The notes under the pieces: generated by a model
Database searches by the model: none
What the model was told of the DNA's origin: nothing
What the model saw: the letters and a program-made list of their open reading frames with translations, nothing else
Shown: one piece after another, positions 43,799 through 52,300 of the stretch
How the letters are laid out: each line of letters opens with the position of its first letter
Position numbering within the stretch: position 1 is the first letter of the stretch
Made by a program: the position numbers and the translations under genes
Origin: Nesterenkonia sandarakina
GTDB taxonomy: Bacteria; Actinomycetota; Actinomycetes; Actinomycetales; Micrococcaceae
NCBI RefSeq assembly: GCF_013410215.1
Contig: NZ_JACCFQ010000001.1
Location: 1,364,001-1,428,000, forward strand
DNA: 64,000 nt
Direction: 5' to 3'

Positions 43799-44263
43799 GT
43801 GATCTTCTCTCGGGCGGCACAGCAGTTCGACGAGGCGGCAGAGCACTATGAGCAGGCGGCCCGGCGACTGGGTGAGATCGTCGAGCACGGCGATGACTGT
43901 TTGCGGGCGGTCTTCGCCGGGTGTGAGCATCTGCAATGGCGCTCGCCCGCGGCGCAGGCGTTCACCGCGCTGACCTTCTACCACGTCGAGCAGTGCCGGC
44001 GGCGGCAGTCCCGGGCAGCCGAGATGTCCGTCGCTGCGCGGGTGATCGCCGCAGACCTGCGCGAGCAGGCTCACCTCGCTCGGCTGCTGGCTCTCGCGGT
44101 GGACGCCGCAGAGCAGACCCTGCCCGCCCTGGCAGTCGAGGGTCCCCGGGCGCACCTGATCCACGGCGCCAGGGGCGCATCGCGCAGCGCCAAGGGGTTC
44201 CTGGATTTCGTGGAGTCCTGTGGCGGGCTACCGCTGGCTCATCTGGCCGCAGCGGACCGGTGA
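43799..44263 (+). CDS. Small helical protein, WXG100-like
   Basis: A 154-residue all-helical protein. It starts IFSRAAQQFDEAAEHYEQAARRLGEIVEHG and has LQWRSPAAQAFTAL at about residues 45-58. The W-x-S-x-A-A-x-x-F pattern resembles the turn of actinobacterial WXG100/Esx-like proteins. GTG at 43799 is supported by AAGGAG 9 bp upstream. It is 6 bp before the lipase-like gene and has no similarity I can name beyond the WXG pattern. Being longer than a classical WXG100 protein, it may instead be a partner or immunity-like protein of its neighbour. Confidence 0.7.
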   Translation: MIFSRAAQQFDEAAEHYEQAARRLGEIVEHGDDCLRAVFAGCEHLQWRSPAAQAFTALTFYHVEQCRRRQSRAAEMSVAARVIAADLREQAHLARLLALAVDAAEQTLPALAVEGPRAHLIHGARGASRSAKGFLDFVESCGGLPLAHLAAADR

Positions 44264-44269
44264 GCTGCG

Positions 44270-45775
44270 ATGTTCGTGATCACCGAGGACCATTTCGGCG
44301 GGCCCACCCCGCGTGAGTTCACCGTGCAGGCCCACGGGGGACCCACCGAGGTGAACCTGGTGCTGGAGAGTCTGCTGGTCGCCGCCCAGGGGCTGAGTGT
44401 GGCCAGCAGCATCGCGGAGGAGCAGCGCGACGCGCTGGGAGCTCTGAGCGCCGAGCTCTTCGGCTCCGGGTCCGCGCTCGCGCTGCACTGGCGGATCCCG
44501 CTGCTGGGTGCGCAGCTGGGGATCAGCCTCGCAGAGACGGCGGCGGGGGTCTTCGCCATGGAACAGACGGCCCAGGCGGTGCGCACCGCCCAGGAGCGCT
44601 ACCGGGAGACCGAGGCGCAGCTGGCGGCCGCACTGGGCACCGCGCGCCACCTCGCGCAGTTCCCCGAGATCCAGCCGCACCTGCTGGACCCGCAGGGAGA
44701 CAAGGCGCTCGCCGACGCCTGGGGTCGCACCGCACTGGTCAGCCTGAGTCAGGGCTCGCAGCTGCTGCTGAGCCTGCTCGCCAGGAAACACCCGATGCTC
44801 CGGGCCTCCGGGGAGGGGCTCGGGCTGGTCACCCAGTCACTGCTGGAGAAGGCCCGCCGGGTCTCCCGTGAGAGCACCCAGACGCTGAGTCCGCAGACCC
44901 AAGCCCTGCCCGGTGAACCGGTGGAACGGCTCAGCGAGCACCTGCAGGCCCAGACCGAGGTCGCCGCGCTCGGAGACTTCAGCATCTCCTCACGGGAGCA
45001 GCCGGGTGGACGTCCGCGTCACGTCATCCACATCCCCGGGCTCGAGCTGCCCGAGGAGCTTGCGGAGCTGGATCTCGACGGCCTGGCCGCCGGCGAGCTG
45101 GACCTCAGCGCAGGGCGCGGCCTCAACAGCCTCCTGGACGCGGGGACCAACGACTCCGCGCACCTCCAAGGCGTGATCGACAAGGCGCTGGAGGACTCCG
45201 GAGCGCTGCCAGGCGACGAACTGGTCATCACCGGATACTCCCTGGGCGGGCTGCACGCGTTGAACATCGCCTCCGGCGGTGCCCTGGCGAAGAAGTATCG
45301 GATCTCTCAGGTCGCCACGGTGGCCGCGCCGAACCGGGCGGGAGCCACGCTCCCCGGCATCCGGACCACCAGCTTCCAGGACGCCAATGACCCGGTGCCT
45401 GGCCTGCTCGGCGGGCCCGGTGAACTCTCCGCCGATCGGATCCGGGTCACCTACGAGCACCAGGACCCCACGGCGCAGCCCGGCGGGATCTTCGGTGCCA
45501 GCCACAGCTTCACCCACAACATCGATGCCATCACCCGGCTGCAGGACGAGGCCCCCGCACATCTGGACGAGGGTCAGCGGGCCCAGCTCGAAGAGCTCGA
45601 CGAGGCGCTTCGCGGGGACCCTCAGGCCCGGGTCTATTCCACCGAATGGGACTCCGAGGGGGTGGCGCAGCTCGAGGCGGCCGTGACCGAACTGGCGGGC
45701 CGGCTGCAGGAGTTCCCCGAGCGCGGCGCCTCAGGTGTTGAGCGGACGCAGGATGAACTGGTTGAGCAGCGCTGA
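44270..45775 (+). CDS. Alpha/beta-hydrolase (lipase-like) protein with long helical N-terminal region
   Basis: A 501-residue protein. Residues 1-230 are helical, low in Cys, with no signal peptide. The C-terminal half (about 250-430) is a lipase-like hydrolase: nucleophile elbow GYSLGG with Ser324, Asp in FQDANDPVPGLLG (about 370), and His in SHSFTHNID (about 415). These make a full Ser-Asp-His triad. It is coupled to the WXG-like gene upstream. Such a layout, helical N-terminus plus hydrolase with a small WXG-like neighbour, fits a type VII-type exported enzyme, but no secretion motif is evident and it may be cytoplasmic. The last 45 bp overlap the membrane protein gene on the other strand. 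Confidence 0.75.
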   Translation: MFVITEDHFGGPTPREFTVQAHGGPTEVNLVLESLLVAAQGLSVASSIAEEQRDALGALSAELFGSGSALALHWRIPLLGAQLGISLAETAAGVFAMEQTAQAVRTAQERYRETEAQLAAALGTARHLAQFPEIQPHLLDPQGDKALADAWGRTALVSLSQGSQLLLSLLARKHPMLRASGEGLGLVTQSLLEKARRVSRESTQTLSPQTQALPGEPVERLSEHLQAQTEVAALGDFSISSREQPGGRPRHVIHIPGLELPEELAELDLDGLAAGELDLSAGRGLNSLLDAGTNDSAHLQGVIDKALEDSGALPGDELVITGYSLGGLHALNIASGGALAKKYRISQVATVAAPNRAGATLPGIRTTSFQDANDPVPGLLGGPGELSADRIRVTYEHQDPTAQPGGIFGASHSFTHNIDAITRLQDEAPAHLDEGQRAQLEELDEALRGDPQARVYSTEWDSEGVAQLEAAVTELAGRLQEFPERGASGVERTQDELVEQR

Positions 45776-46120
45776 GACCAGGGCCACCACGATGGACCCG
45801 AGGACCGCGCTCCAGAAGAAGTCCGCCACCACGAAGTGCACCGGGGTCCAGGAGGTCAGCCATGCGGTGAGCATCAGCATGCCGGCGTTGATGACCACGG
45901 CGAAGAGTCCCAGGGTGAGGCAGGTGATCGGCAGCGAGAGCAGCGAGATGATCGGCTTGATCACCACATTGACCAGACCGAAGACGGCCCCGACGAAGAG
46001 GAAGGCCAGGATGGTCGCACCGGTGCCCTGTTCGGCGCCGTCGACGTAGATGCCGGGAACGAGGAAGGCCGCGGCGGCGAGGGCCAGGGCATTCAAAATA
46101 ATTGCCAGTAGGATTCTCAC
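45731..46120 (-). CDS. Four-helix membrane protein, phage-holin-superfamily-IV-like
   Basis: A 129-residue protein with four hydrophobic helices and short loops (for example RILLAIILNALALAAAAFLVPGIYVDG, 'GATILAFLFVGAVFGLVNVVIKPIISLLSLPIT', 'LGLFAVVINAGMLMLTAWLT'). This is the pattern of the mycobacterial 4-TMS holin-like family (DUF-type; 'phage holin family protein'), present on many actinobacterial chromosomes without a phage. The GTG at 46120 gives a usual start (VRILLAI); one more upstream GTG is in frame at 46153. It is head-to-head with the aminotransferase gene and tail-to-tail with the lipase-like gene. Confidence 0.75.
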   Translation of the reverse strand: MRILLAIILNALALAAAAFLVPGIYVDGAEQGTGATILAFLFVGAVFGLVNVVIKPIISLLSLPITCLTLGLFAVVINAGMLMLTAWLTSWTPVHFVVADFFWSAVLGSIVVALVSALLNQFILRPLNT

Positions 46121-46121
46121 G

Positions 46122-47228
46122 ATGACTATGTTCTCACGCGCCGGGTCGATCACCCCACGGGAAAGCGTCAGCCTTCTGCCCGCCTATGCCGCAGGCAAGC
46201 CGCCACGGGCAGCCGAGGGTCTCACGCCGTATAAGCTCTCCTCCAATGAGAACCCGCTGGGGCCGGTCCCCGCGGTCACTCAGGCGATGGCAGCCGTGGA
46301 CACCTTGCACCGCTACCCGCACCCCAACGCCGAGAATCTCCGCGCCGGGCTGGCTGAGGTCCTCGAGGTCCCGGTGGAGGACATCGTCGCGGGCACCGGA
46401 AGCCTCGGGGCGCTGACCCAGATCATCAACGCCTTCGCCGGTTCCAACAGCGACGGCAGCCAGGACGAGGTCATCTACGCCTGGCGCTCCTTCGAGGCCT
46501 ACCCGATCGTGGTGCGCACGGCCGGTGCCAAGGACGTCGCCGTCCCGGTGGCCGAAGACGGCCGTCACGACCTCGAGGCGATGCTCGCCGCGATCACCGC
46601 ACAGACCAAGGTGCTGCTGCTGTGCACCCCGAACAATCCCACCGGGCCGGCGCTGCGGCACAGCGAGGTCGAGGCCTTCCTGGCGAAGGTGCCGGGCGAC
46701 GTCGTCGTGGTCATCGATGAGGCCTACCAGGAGTTCGTCCGCACCGAGGACCCGCTGGACGCGCTCGCCCTGTACCGCAGGCACCCCAATGTGGCGGTGC
46801 TGCGGACCTTCTCCAAGGCCCACGGGCTGGCCGCGCTGCGCGTGGGCTATTCCATCGCCGGTCCCGAGATCACCCGACACCTGCGCGTGGTGGCGGCACC
46901 CTTCGGCGTCTCCACCCTGGCCGAGGTCGCGGCGCTGGCCTCCCTGGAGCACCTGGATCAGGTCATGGAGCGGGTGGACTCGCTGGTCGCCGAGCGGGAC
47001 CGGGTCGCCGCCGCTCTGGCCGAGGCCGGCTGGACGATCCCCGAGGCGCAGGGCAACTTCGTCTGGCTCCCGCTCAGGGAGCGCACCGCGGAGTTCACCG
47101 AGGCTGCCGGGCTGCAGGCGCTGGCGGTCCGCGGCTTCCCCGGGGAGGGGGTCCGGGTCACCATCGGCGAGGTCGAAGCCAATGATCGATTCATCGAGTT
47201 GTGCCGGACCTACAGGTTCGAAGCCTGA
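46122..47228 (+). CDS. Histidinol-phosphate/aromatic aminotransferase
   Basis: A 368-residue fold-type I aminotransferase of the HisC group. It has 'YKLSSNENPLGPVP' near the start, PLP-Lys232 in RTFSKAHGLAALRVGY, 'LLLCTPNNPTGPA' (about residues 165-177) and 'VVVIDEAYQEFV' (about 198). HisC and aromatic (phenylalanine/tyrosine) aminotransferases cannot be separated by eye; the lack of other his genes and the nearby 2-oxoacid genes make an aromatic or branched role possible. The ATG at 46122 is 1 bp from the GTG of the membrane protein on the other strand; an ATG at 46128 is also possible. Confidence 0.87.
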   Translation: MTMFSRAGSITPRESVSLLPAYAAGKPPRAAEGLTPYKLSSNENPLGPVPAVTQAMAAVDTLHRYPHPNAENLRAGLAEVLEVPVEDIVAGTGSLGALTQIINAFAGSNSDGSQDEVIYAWRSFEAYPIVVRTAGAKDVAVPVAEDGRHDLEAMLAAITAQTKVLLLCTPNNPTGPALRHSEVEAFLAKVPGDVVVVIDEAYQEFVRTEDPLDALALYRRHPNVAVLRTFSKAHGLAALRVGYSIAGPEITRHLRVVAAPFGVSTLAEVAALASLEHLDQVMERVDSLVAERDRVAAALAEAGWTIPEAQGNFVWLPLRERTAEFTEAAGLQALAVRGFPGEGVRVTIGEVEANDRFIELCRTYRFEA

Positions 47229-47248
47229 GTCGAGCTGACACAATGAGC

Positions 47249-47279
47249 GATGGCCGTCCTGACCTGCAGGGTGGCCATC
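47249..47279 (+). terminator. Hairpin after aminotransferase
   Basis: GATGGCC (47249-47255) and GGCCATC (47273-47279) make a 7-bp inverted repeat with a 17-nt loop in the 78-bp gap between the aminotransferase and the dehydrogenase E1alpha. It may weaken read-through. There is no T-tract. Confidence 0.3.
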
Positions 47280-47306
47280 AGCGGTGCCGTCGGAGAGGAT
47301 CACACT

Positions 47307-48443
47307 GTGCAGCCAGAAGAGGTGCAGCCCGTCCAGCTGCTCACCCCTGAGGGAAAGCTTGCCGAGAACGAGGTCTACAGCCCGTTCATCGCAGAGCTGG
47401 GTGCGGAGCAGCTCCGTGAGCTCTACCGCTATATGGCCATGGAGCGTCGGCTCGACGCCGAGGCCACCTCGCTGCAGCGTCAGGGCCAGCTCGCGCTCTG
47501 GGCCCCGGCGCTGGGTCAGGAGGCCGCCCAGGTGGGAACCATCGCGGCGATCAAACCCTCGGACATGGTGTTCCCCACCTACCGTGAGCACGCCATGGCG
47601 CTCTACCGCGGGATCTCGCCGGAGGAGCTGCTGACCATGTTCCGGGCCACCCGGCACACCGGCTGGGACCCGCGCAAGCACAACTTCCACATCTACACCC
47701 TGGTGCTCGCCGCGCAGACCCTCCACGCGGCAGGCTGGGCGATGGGGATCAACCAGGACCTGCGGCTGGGCAGCCTGTCGCGGGACCGCGCCGAGGACGA
47801 GATCGTCGTGGCCTGCATCGGCGACGGTGCCACCAGCCAGGGCGACGCCCACGAATCCATGGTCTTCGCCGCCTCCTACGAGCTGCCCCTGCTCTACTTC
47901 ATCCAGAACAACCACTGGGCAATCTCGGTGCCCACCCGGACCCAGTCCCGCAGCCCGCTGGTGAACCGCGCCACGGGCTACGGCTTCGAGGGCGTCCGGG
48001 TCGACGGCAACGACGTGCTGGCGAGCTACGCGGTCGCGGCCAAGCTCTCCGCAGAGATCCGTGCCGGCGCGGGACCCAAGCTCATCGAGTCGGTCACCTA
48101 CCGGATGGGCGCCCACACCACGGCGGATGACCCCACCAAATACCGCAGCTCCGAAGAGGAGCAGCTCTGGAAGGGCCGGGACCCGATCGCGCGCTACCAG
48201 ACCTGGCTGCGCGCCGCAGGCCACGCCGATGAGGGCTTCTTCGCCGAGGTCGACGCCGAGTACAAGGACCTCGCCGCCGATATGCGGCGCTCCGTGCTGG
48301 CCATGGAGTCCATCGATCTGGAACGAGTCTTCGACACCGTGTACTCAGAGCCGCACCGCCAGGTCGAGACCGAGAAGGCCTGGCTGAAGGACTACGAAGC
48401 AGGATTCGCCGAGGAGCAGACGGAGGCGGGCACCGCAGGATGA
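47307..48443 (+). CDS. Branched-chain 2-oxoacid dehydrogenase E1 component, alpha subunit
   Basis: A 378-residue thiamin-diphosphate enzyme subunit. The ThDP motif is GDGATSQGDAHESMVFAASYELPLLYFIQNNHWAIS (about residues 170-205), and the phosphorylation-loop area includes 'YRMGAHTTADDPTKYRS' (about 265). This fits the branched-chain 2-oxoisovalerate or pyruvate E1alpha. The 'HTTADDPTKYR' pattern is usual in BKDHA. GTG at 47307 is preferred because GAGAGGA lies just before it; an ATG 57 bp upstream has no ribosome site. Its stop overlaps the E1beta start (ATGA). Confidence 0.88.
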   Translation: MQPEEVQPVQLLTPEGKLAENEVYSPFIAELGAEQLRELYRYMAMERRLDAEATSLQRQGQLALWAPALGQEAAQVGTIAAIKPSDMVFPTYREHAMALYRGISPEELLTMFRATRHTGWDPRKHNFHIYTLVLAAQTLHAAGWAMGINQDLRLGSLSRDRAEDEIVVACIGDGATSQGDAHESMVFAASYELPLLYFIQNNHWAISVPTRTQSRSPLVNRATGYGFEGVRVDGNDVLASYAVAAKLSAEIRAGAGPKLIESVTYRMGAHTTADDPTKYRSSEEEQLWKGRDPIARYQTWLRAAGHADEGFFAEVDAEYKDLAADMRRSVLAMESIDLERVFDTVYSEPHRQVETEKAWLKDYEAGFAEEQTEAGTAG

Positions 48444-49435
48444 GCGCGATCAAAGAGATGGTCATGGCCAAGGCGATCACCGCGGCCCTGCGCGATGAGC
48501 TCGCTGCGGATGAGAAGACGCTGCTCATCGGCGAGGACATCGGGGCGCTCGGCGGCGTCTTCCGGGTCACCGAGGGGCTGCAGGCCGAGTTCGGCACGCA
48601 CCGGGTGATCGACTCGCCGCTGGCCGAGTCCGGCATCGTCGGCACCAGCATCGGCATGGCGATGCGCGGCTACCGCCCAGTGGCCGAGATCCAGTTCGAC
48701 GGCTTCGTCTTCCCCGCGTTCAACCAGATCACCACCCAGCTGGCCAAGATGCACAACCGCACCGACGGCCGGGTCAAGGTCCCGGTGACGATCAGACTGC
48801 CCTATGGAGGGCATATCGGCTCGATCGAACACCACTCCGAATCTCCTGAGGCGCTCTTCGCGCACACCGCGGGGCTGCGCATCGTGGCGCCGTCGAACCC
48901 GCAGGACGCCTACTGGATGACCCGCCAGGCCATCGTCAGCGACGACCCGGTGATCATCCTCGAGCCCAAGCGCCGCTACTGGCTCAAGGGCAAGGTCGAC
49001 CTGGAGAACCCGGCACCGGACGCGTTCCGCGCCCAGGTCATCCGCGAGGGCACCGATGCCACGATCGCCACCTACGGTCCGCTGGTGCCGGTGGCGCTGG
49101 CCGCGGCCGAGGCCGCCCGGGCGGAGGACCGCAGCATCGAGGTGGTGGACATCCGCTCGATCAGCCCGCTCGACGACGAGACCATCGCCCGCTCGGCCGC
49201 GAAGACCCAGCGGCTGATCGTCGCCCATGAGGCACCGACCTTCGGCGGGATCGGCGGAGAGATCGCCGCACGCGTGGCCGAACGCGCCCATCACCGACTG
49301 CTGTCCCCGGTGCTGCGCGTGGGCGGATTCCACATGCCCTACCCGCCCTCGTCCCAGGAGCACCGCTACCTTCCAGACATCGATCGGATGCTGGAAGCCG
49401 TGGACCGCAGCTTCAGCTACCAGAGGAGTGCCTGA
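48440..49435 (+). CDS. Branched-chain 2-oxoacid dehydrogenase E1 component, beta subunit
   Basis: A 331-residue transketolase-like subunit. It has 'IGEDIGALGGVFRVTEGLQAEFG' (about residues 26-48), 'ESGIVGTSIGMAMRGYRPVAEIQFDGFVFPAFNQI' (about 60-95), and 'RLPYGGHIGSIEHHSESPEALFAHTAGLRIVAPSNPQDAYW' (about 118). These fit branched-chain or pyruvate E1beta and the HHS motif contacts ThDP. It overlaps E1alpha by 4 bp and precedes E2 by 2 bp, so the three form one translationally coupled unit. Confidence 0.92.
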   Translation: MSAIKEMVMAKAITAALRDELAADEKTLLIGEDIGALGGVFRVTEGLQAEFGTHRVIDSPLAESGIVGTSIGMAMRGYRPVAEIQFDGFVFPAFNQITTQLAKMHNRTDGRVKVPVTIRLPYGGHIGSIEHHSESPEALFAHTAGLRIVAPSNPQDAYWMTRQAIVSDDPVIILEPKRRYWLKGKVDLENPAPDAFRAQVIREGTDATIATYGPLVPVALAAAEAARAEDRSIEVVDIRSISPLDDETIARSAAKTQRLIVAHEAPTFGGIGGEIAARVAERAHHRLLSPVLRVGGFHMPYPPSSQEHRYLPDIDRMLEAVDRSFSYQRSA

Positions 49436-49437
49436 GC

Positions 49438-50982
49438 ATGGCTGAGACCTTCAACCTTCCCGACGTCGGCGAGGGCCTGACCGAGGCCGAGGTCGTCACC
49501 TGGCGCACCACGGTGGGCGCGACCGTGGAGGTCAACGACATCGTGGTCGAGATCGAGACTGCGAAGTCCCTGGTCGAGCTGCCGGTGCCCTACGCCGGCG
49601 TCGTCACCGAGCTGCTCGCCGCCGAGGGCGAAACCGTCGAGGTCGGCGCCCCGCTGATCCGGATCGCCGCCGAGGGGGAGGAGACCCGGACTGACCCGGA
49701 CTCGGGCTCCGCCGAACCTGATCTCGGCTCAGGTGCCGACTTGGGCGCGGACTCGGGTGTGCCAGAGAGCGGCGAGCAGCCCGCAGCGGAGGGGAAGCCG
49801 GGCCGCCAGCGCTCCGGCCGCGCGAAGAAGGCCGCCGCCCAGAAGCGCGAGAAATCAGAGCGCGGGAGCTCCGAGCGCGCAGACTCGACCGCTGAGTCGA
49901 GCTCCGCACAGAACGAGGCCCTGGTCGGGTCCGGCCCCAAGGCCGACTCCACCGCTCGCCGCGTCCGGACCCGCTCCACGGCGCCGGACCTGATCGACCT
50001 CGAGGGCCTGGAGATCGCCGCCCCCGCCCCTGCCGGCGGGGCGTACACCGACATCGCCGACATCGTCGCCCGGGCCAGTCCTCCGGTGCGCGCCCTGGCC
50101 AAGCGCCTCGGCGTCGCCGTCTGGGAGCTCGTCGGCTCCGGTCGCAATGGGCAGATCACCCGAGACGACGTGGAGCGCCAGGCGCAGCAGAAGCGCGAAC
50201 AGCGCGCCTCAGGGCAGACCCCGGCGACCGGGGCTCCGGCGACCGGTCATCGCAAGGCCACTCCGGCCGAGGAGGGGCTGCTCTACGAGGGTCCGCGCGA
50301 GGAGAACATCCAGGTCCGGGGTGTGCGCAAGGCGACTGCGCGCAACGTGACCGCCTCGGCGACCACCGTGCCGCATGTCTCGGTGTTCAAAGAGGTCGAT
50401 GTCACGCGCACCATGGAGCTGCGCCAGGTGTTGAAGAAGGACCCCTCCTATGAGGGGCTGAGCGTGTCCCCGATGCTCTTCGCCGCCAAGGCGATCATCT
50501 GGGCGGCGCGGCGCAACCCGCAGGTCAACGCCACCTGGCATGACACGCACTACACGTTGAGGAACTACGTCAACCTCGGGGTCGCCGCCGCGACCCCGCG
50601 CGGGCTTGTGGTCCCGGTGATCCATGAGGCCCATGCCTTCAACACCCGCGGCCTGGCCGCGGCTCTCACGGCGCTGACCATCGACGCACGCGAGGGCCGG
50701 ACCACCCCGGGGGAGATGCAGGGCGGCACGGTCTCGATCACCAATATCGGCACCCTGGGGCTGGACAGCGGAACCCCGATCCTGCCGCCGGGCCAGGCCT
50801 CGATCGTGGCGCTGGGCGCGGTGCGGAAGAAGCCCTGGGTCGTGGAGGGACAGATCGTGCCGCGGGATGTGATGGTGATCGGCGGGTCCTTCGATCATCG
50901 GCTCATCGACGGGGACCTCGCGGGCCGGTTCATCTCCGACGTGGCCGCGGTGATGGAGCAGCCCGGCCTGCTGATCGATTAG
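49438..50982 (+). CDS. Branched-chain 2-oxoacid dehydrogenase E2 (dihydrolipoamide acyltransferase)
   Basis: A 514-residue acyltransferase. One lipoyl domain (residues 1-75) has the lipoylated Lys43 in EIETAKSLVELP. The linker (about 80-205) is Glu/Ala/Ser/Lys-rich. The E3-binding domain (about 205-245) is 'ASPPVRALAKRLGVAVWELVGSGRNGQITRDDV'. The catalytic domain (about 285-514) has the active-site His in FDHRLIDGDLAGRF near 487. The complex needs E3 (Lpd), and no lpd gene lies in the window. With 3-hydroxyisobutyryl-CoA hydrolase at 53.2 kb, it fits valine/leucine/isoleucine breakdown and branched acyl-CoA supply for membrane lipids. Confidence 0.93.
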   Translation: MAETFNLPDVGEGLTEAEVVTWRTTVGATVEVNDIVVEIETAKSLVELPVPYAGVVTELLAAEGETVEVGAPLIRIAAEGEETRTDPDSGSAEPDLGSGADLGADSGVPESGEQPAAEGKPGRQRSGRAKKAAAQKREKSERGSSERADSTAESSSAQNEALVGSGPKADSTARRVRTRSTAPDLIDLEGLEIAAPAPAGGAYTDIADIVARASPPVRALAKRLGVAVWELVGSGRNGQITRDDVERQAQQKREQRASGQTPATGAPATGHRKATPAEEGLLYEGPREENIQVRGVRKATARNVTASATTVPHVSVFKEVDVTRTMELRQVLKKDPSYEGLSVSPMLFAAKAIIWAARRNPQVNATWHDTHYTLRNYVNLGVAAATPRGLVVPVIHEAHAFNTRGLAAALTALTIDAREGRTTPGEMQGGTVSITNIGTLGLDSGTPILPPGQASIVALGAVRKKPWVVEGQIVPRDVMVIGGSFDHRLIDGDLAGRFISDVAAVMEQPGLLID

Positions 50983-51043
50983 CCCTGCGGCCGCCCTCCA
51001 GCCGCCTCGCCGGTGGCCGGGGGCGCTTTGGTCGGTCCAGTGT

Positions 51044-51751
51044 TCAACGCTCGATCTGACCGATCTGCAGCGGCTCGCGGTCCACGGGCAGTCCCAGCAG
51101 CTGGGCCAGCGGTTGACCATCGACGGTCACCTCGCTGGAGGTGGCGCCGGTGGCCATGCGCGCCGTGGTCTCGATCTGGGTCAGGATCTGCCAGGACTCA
51201 CACTCTCCTGAGCTGAGCGGCTGACCGCTCAGTGCCACCAGCACTGTGCCCTCTTCGACCTCCACCGAGTCGACTTCCAGCTCCTCGGAGGCGGCGAGCG
51301 GGTTGGTGAAGGCCGGCGACCCGTGGGAGACGAGCTGGTCCTCGATCAGGAACTCCAGCGCCGCGACCGCCGGATCCTCGGTGACCATCGGCACCGAGCG
51401 GATGACCGAGACGGTGTCGCCGCAGCCGAACGCCTCGGTGCGGGCGATCTCGATCTCCTGGGTCTGCTGCGCCCCGTCGGTCTCCTGGACCGGGCTGCCC
51501 GGCGCCTGGTCGTCCTCCAAGGTGCCCCCTGGCTGCGAGGTGTCCTGTGTCTGAGCGTCCGGGCTGAGCATCGCCAGCGGGAGCCGCACTGAGTCGTCTC
51601 CCTCCACCTCGGGCTGCGGAATCGCGTTCTCAACAGGGTCCTGTTCCCCCGACTCCGGATCCGAGGAGCCGCAGCCCGCGAGCAGCAGTGCCAGCCCGAG
51701 GCAGCTCGCAGCGGCGCGCGTGCGAGCGCGGGGGCGGAGGGTGGCAGTCAT
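51044..51751 (-). CDS. GerMN-domain lipoprotein
   Basis: A 235-residue exported lipoprotein. The signal peptide (TATLRPRARTRAAASCLGLALLLAGC) ends with lipobox LLAGC. A Glu/Asp/Gln-rich linker (about residues 30-105) precedes a GerMN-type domain (about 115-220), with 'AVAALEFLIEDQLV', 'VEEGTVLVALSGQPLSSGECES' and 'EVTVDGQPLAQLLG'. In actinobacteria such lipoproteins often sit beside a sensor kinase (LpqB-like) or act alone; none is adjacent here. The ATG at 51751 is the only start that gives a signal peptide. A further in-frame extension of 107 codons lies upstream and is not coding in my view. Confidence 0.82.
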   Translation of the reverse strand: MTATLRPRARTRAAASCLGLALLLAGCGSSDPESGEQDPVENAIPQPEVEGDDSVRLPLAMLSPDAQTQDTSQPGGTLEDDQAPGSPVQETDGAQQTQEIEIARTEAFGCGDTVSVIRSVPMVTEDPAVAALEFLIEDQLVSHGSPAFTNPLAASEELEVDSVEVEEGTVLVALSGQPLSSGECESWQILTQIETTARMATGATSSEVTVDGQPLAQLLGLPVDREPLQIGQIER

Positions 51752-52300
51752 GGCACCAGAATAAGAGCTGGGTCCCGGCACACCGAATCGGCTCCCTCGC
51801 TGAGGTGGGCTTTGGCCGCATCCCAGCGCTTGGGTGTCGCGGCGCCTGGGTGCCGCAGGGGAGTGGCTGGCGCGCGGCCCGGGGCCCTCGCGGGCGGGGG
51901 TGCAATGACGGGGGTCGACCCTCCGCCCGCGGCGTGGGTTCAGGAAACCGGATGCACTCGGGGCGGCAGTGGTGCACCCGGCCAGCAGTTCCTTCCCACA
52001 GGGCGAGCGCGGCCAGGAGATCGGGGGTCCTGAAACCGCGTCCGGGATCAAAGCCCAAGCCATATATTTCAAACTTGAACTTCAATCACCTTCGAGTCTG
52101 CGATGCCGCCGGTCCGATGTCAACATCTCACCAGCGCCAGGTGCCGCAGCGCCCAAGGCGTGCCCCGCGTGCCTCCGCCCGCCCCTGCTTCACCTGCGCG
52201 CCCTGCGTCCCGCAGCCTGTCCGCCGGACAACTCCTGGTGGGGCGCGTTCTCTCCGCAGCCGCCACCGGCTCCGGAGGGCATCTCCGGTAGGCTGGAGCC
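51752..52300. other. 549-bp gene-free region
   Basis: No plausible gene lies between the GerMN lipoprotein and the CitE-like gene. The left 300 bp are very GC-rich with several short dyads. The region near 52060-52090 is unusually A+T-rich (CATATATTTCAAAC...). It contains alternating 5-mers TTCAA (52068-52072), TTGAA (52075-52079) and TTCAA (52081-52085). These resemble MarR-type operator half-sites. No tRNA, known riboswitch or small RNA was recognised. The lipoprotein's promoter and the CitE-like gene's promoter must lie somewhere here. Confidence 0.6.
52068..52085. promoter_or_regulatory. Candidate MarR-type half-site cluster (TTCAA/TTGAA)
   Basis: TTCAA-AC-TTGAA-C-TTCAA gives two overlapping inverted repeats (arms 5 bp, spacers 2 bp and 1 bp). 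TTGAA/TTCAA repeats are common in operators of MarR-family regulators in actinobacteria. No MarR gene is nearby and the target gene is unclear: the lipoprotein is 317 bp away and the CitE-like gene 216 bp away. Confidence 0.35.

Noticed and set aside
46134-48224. A 696-codon open frame on the minus strand
   Set aside because: It covers the antisense of the aminotransferase and E1alpha genes, both of which carry clear catalytic motifs.
51752-52072. A 107-codon upstream extension of the GerMN lipoprotein
   Set aside because: It would bury the signal peptide. Its translation looks like intergenic DNA (RGFRTPDLLAALALW...), and no ribosome site supports it.
52103-52291. A 62-codon plus-strand frame in the gene-free region
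   Set aside because: No ribosome site, biased Pro/Ala/Ser composition and no known pattern.
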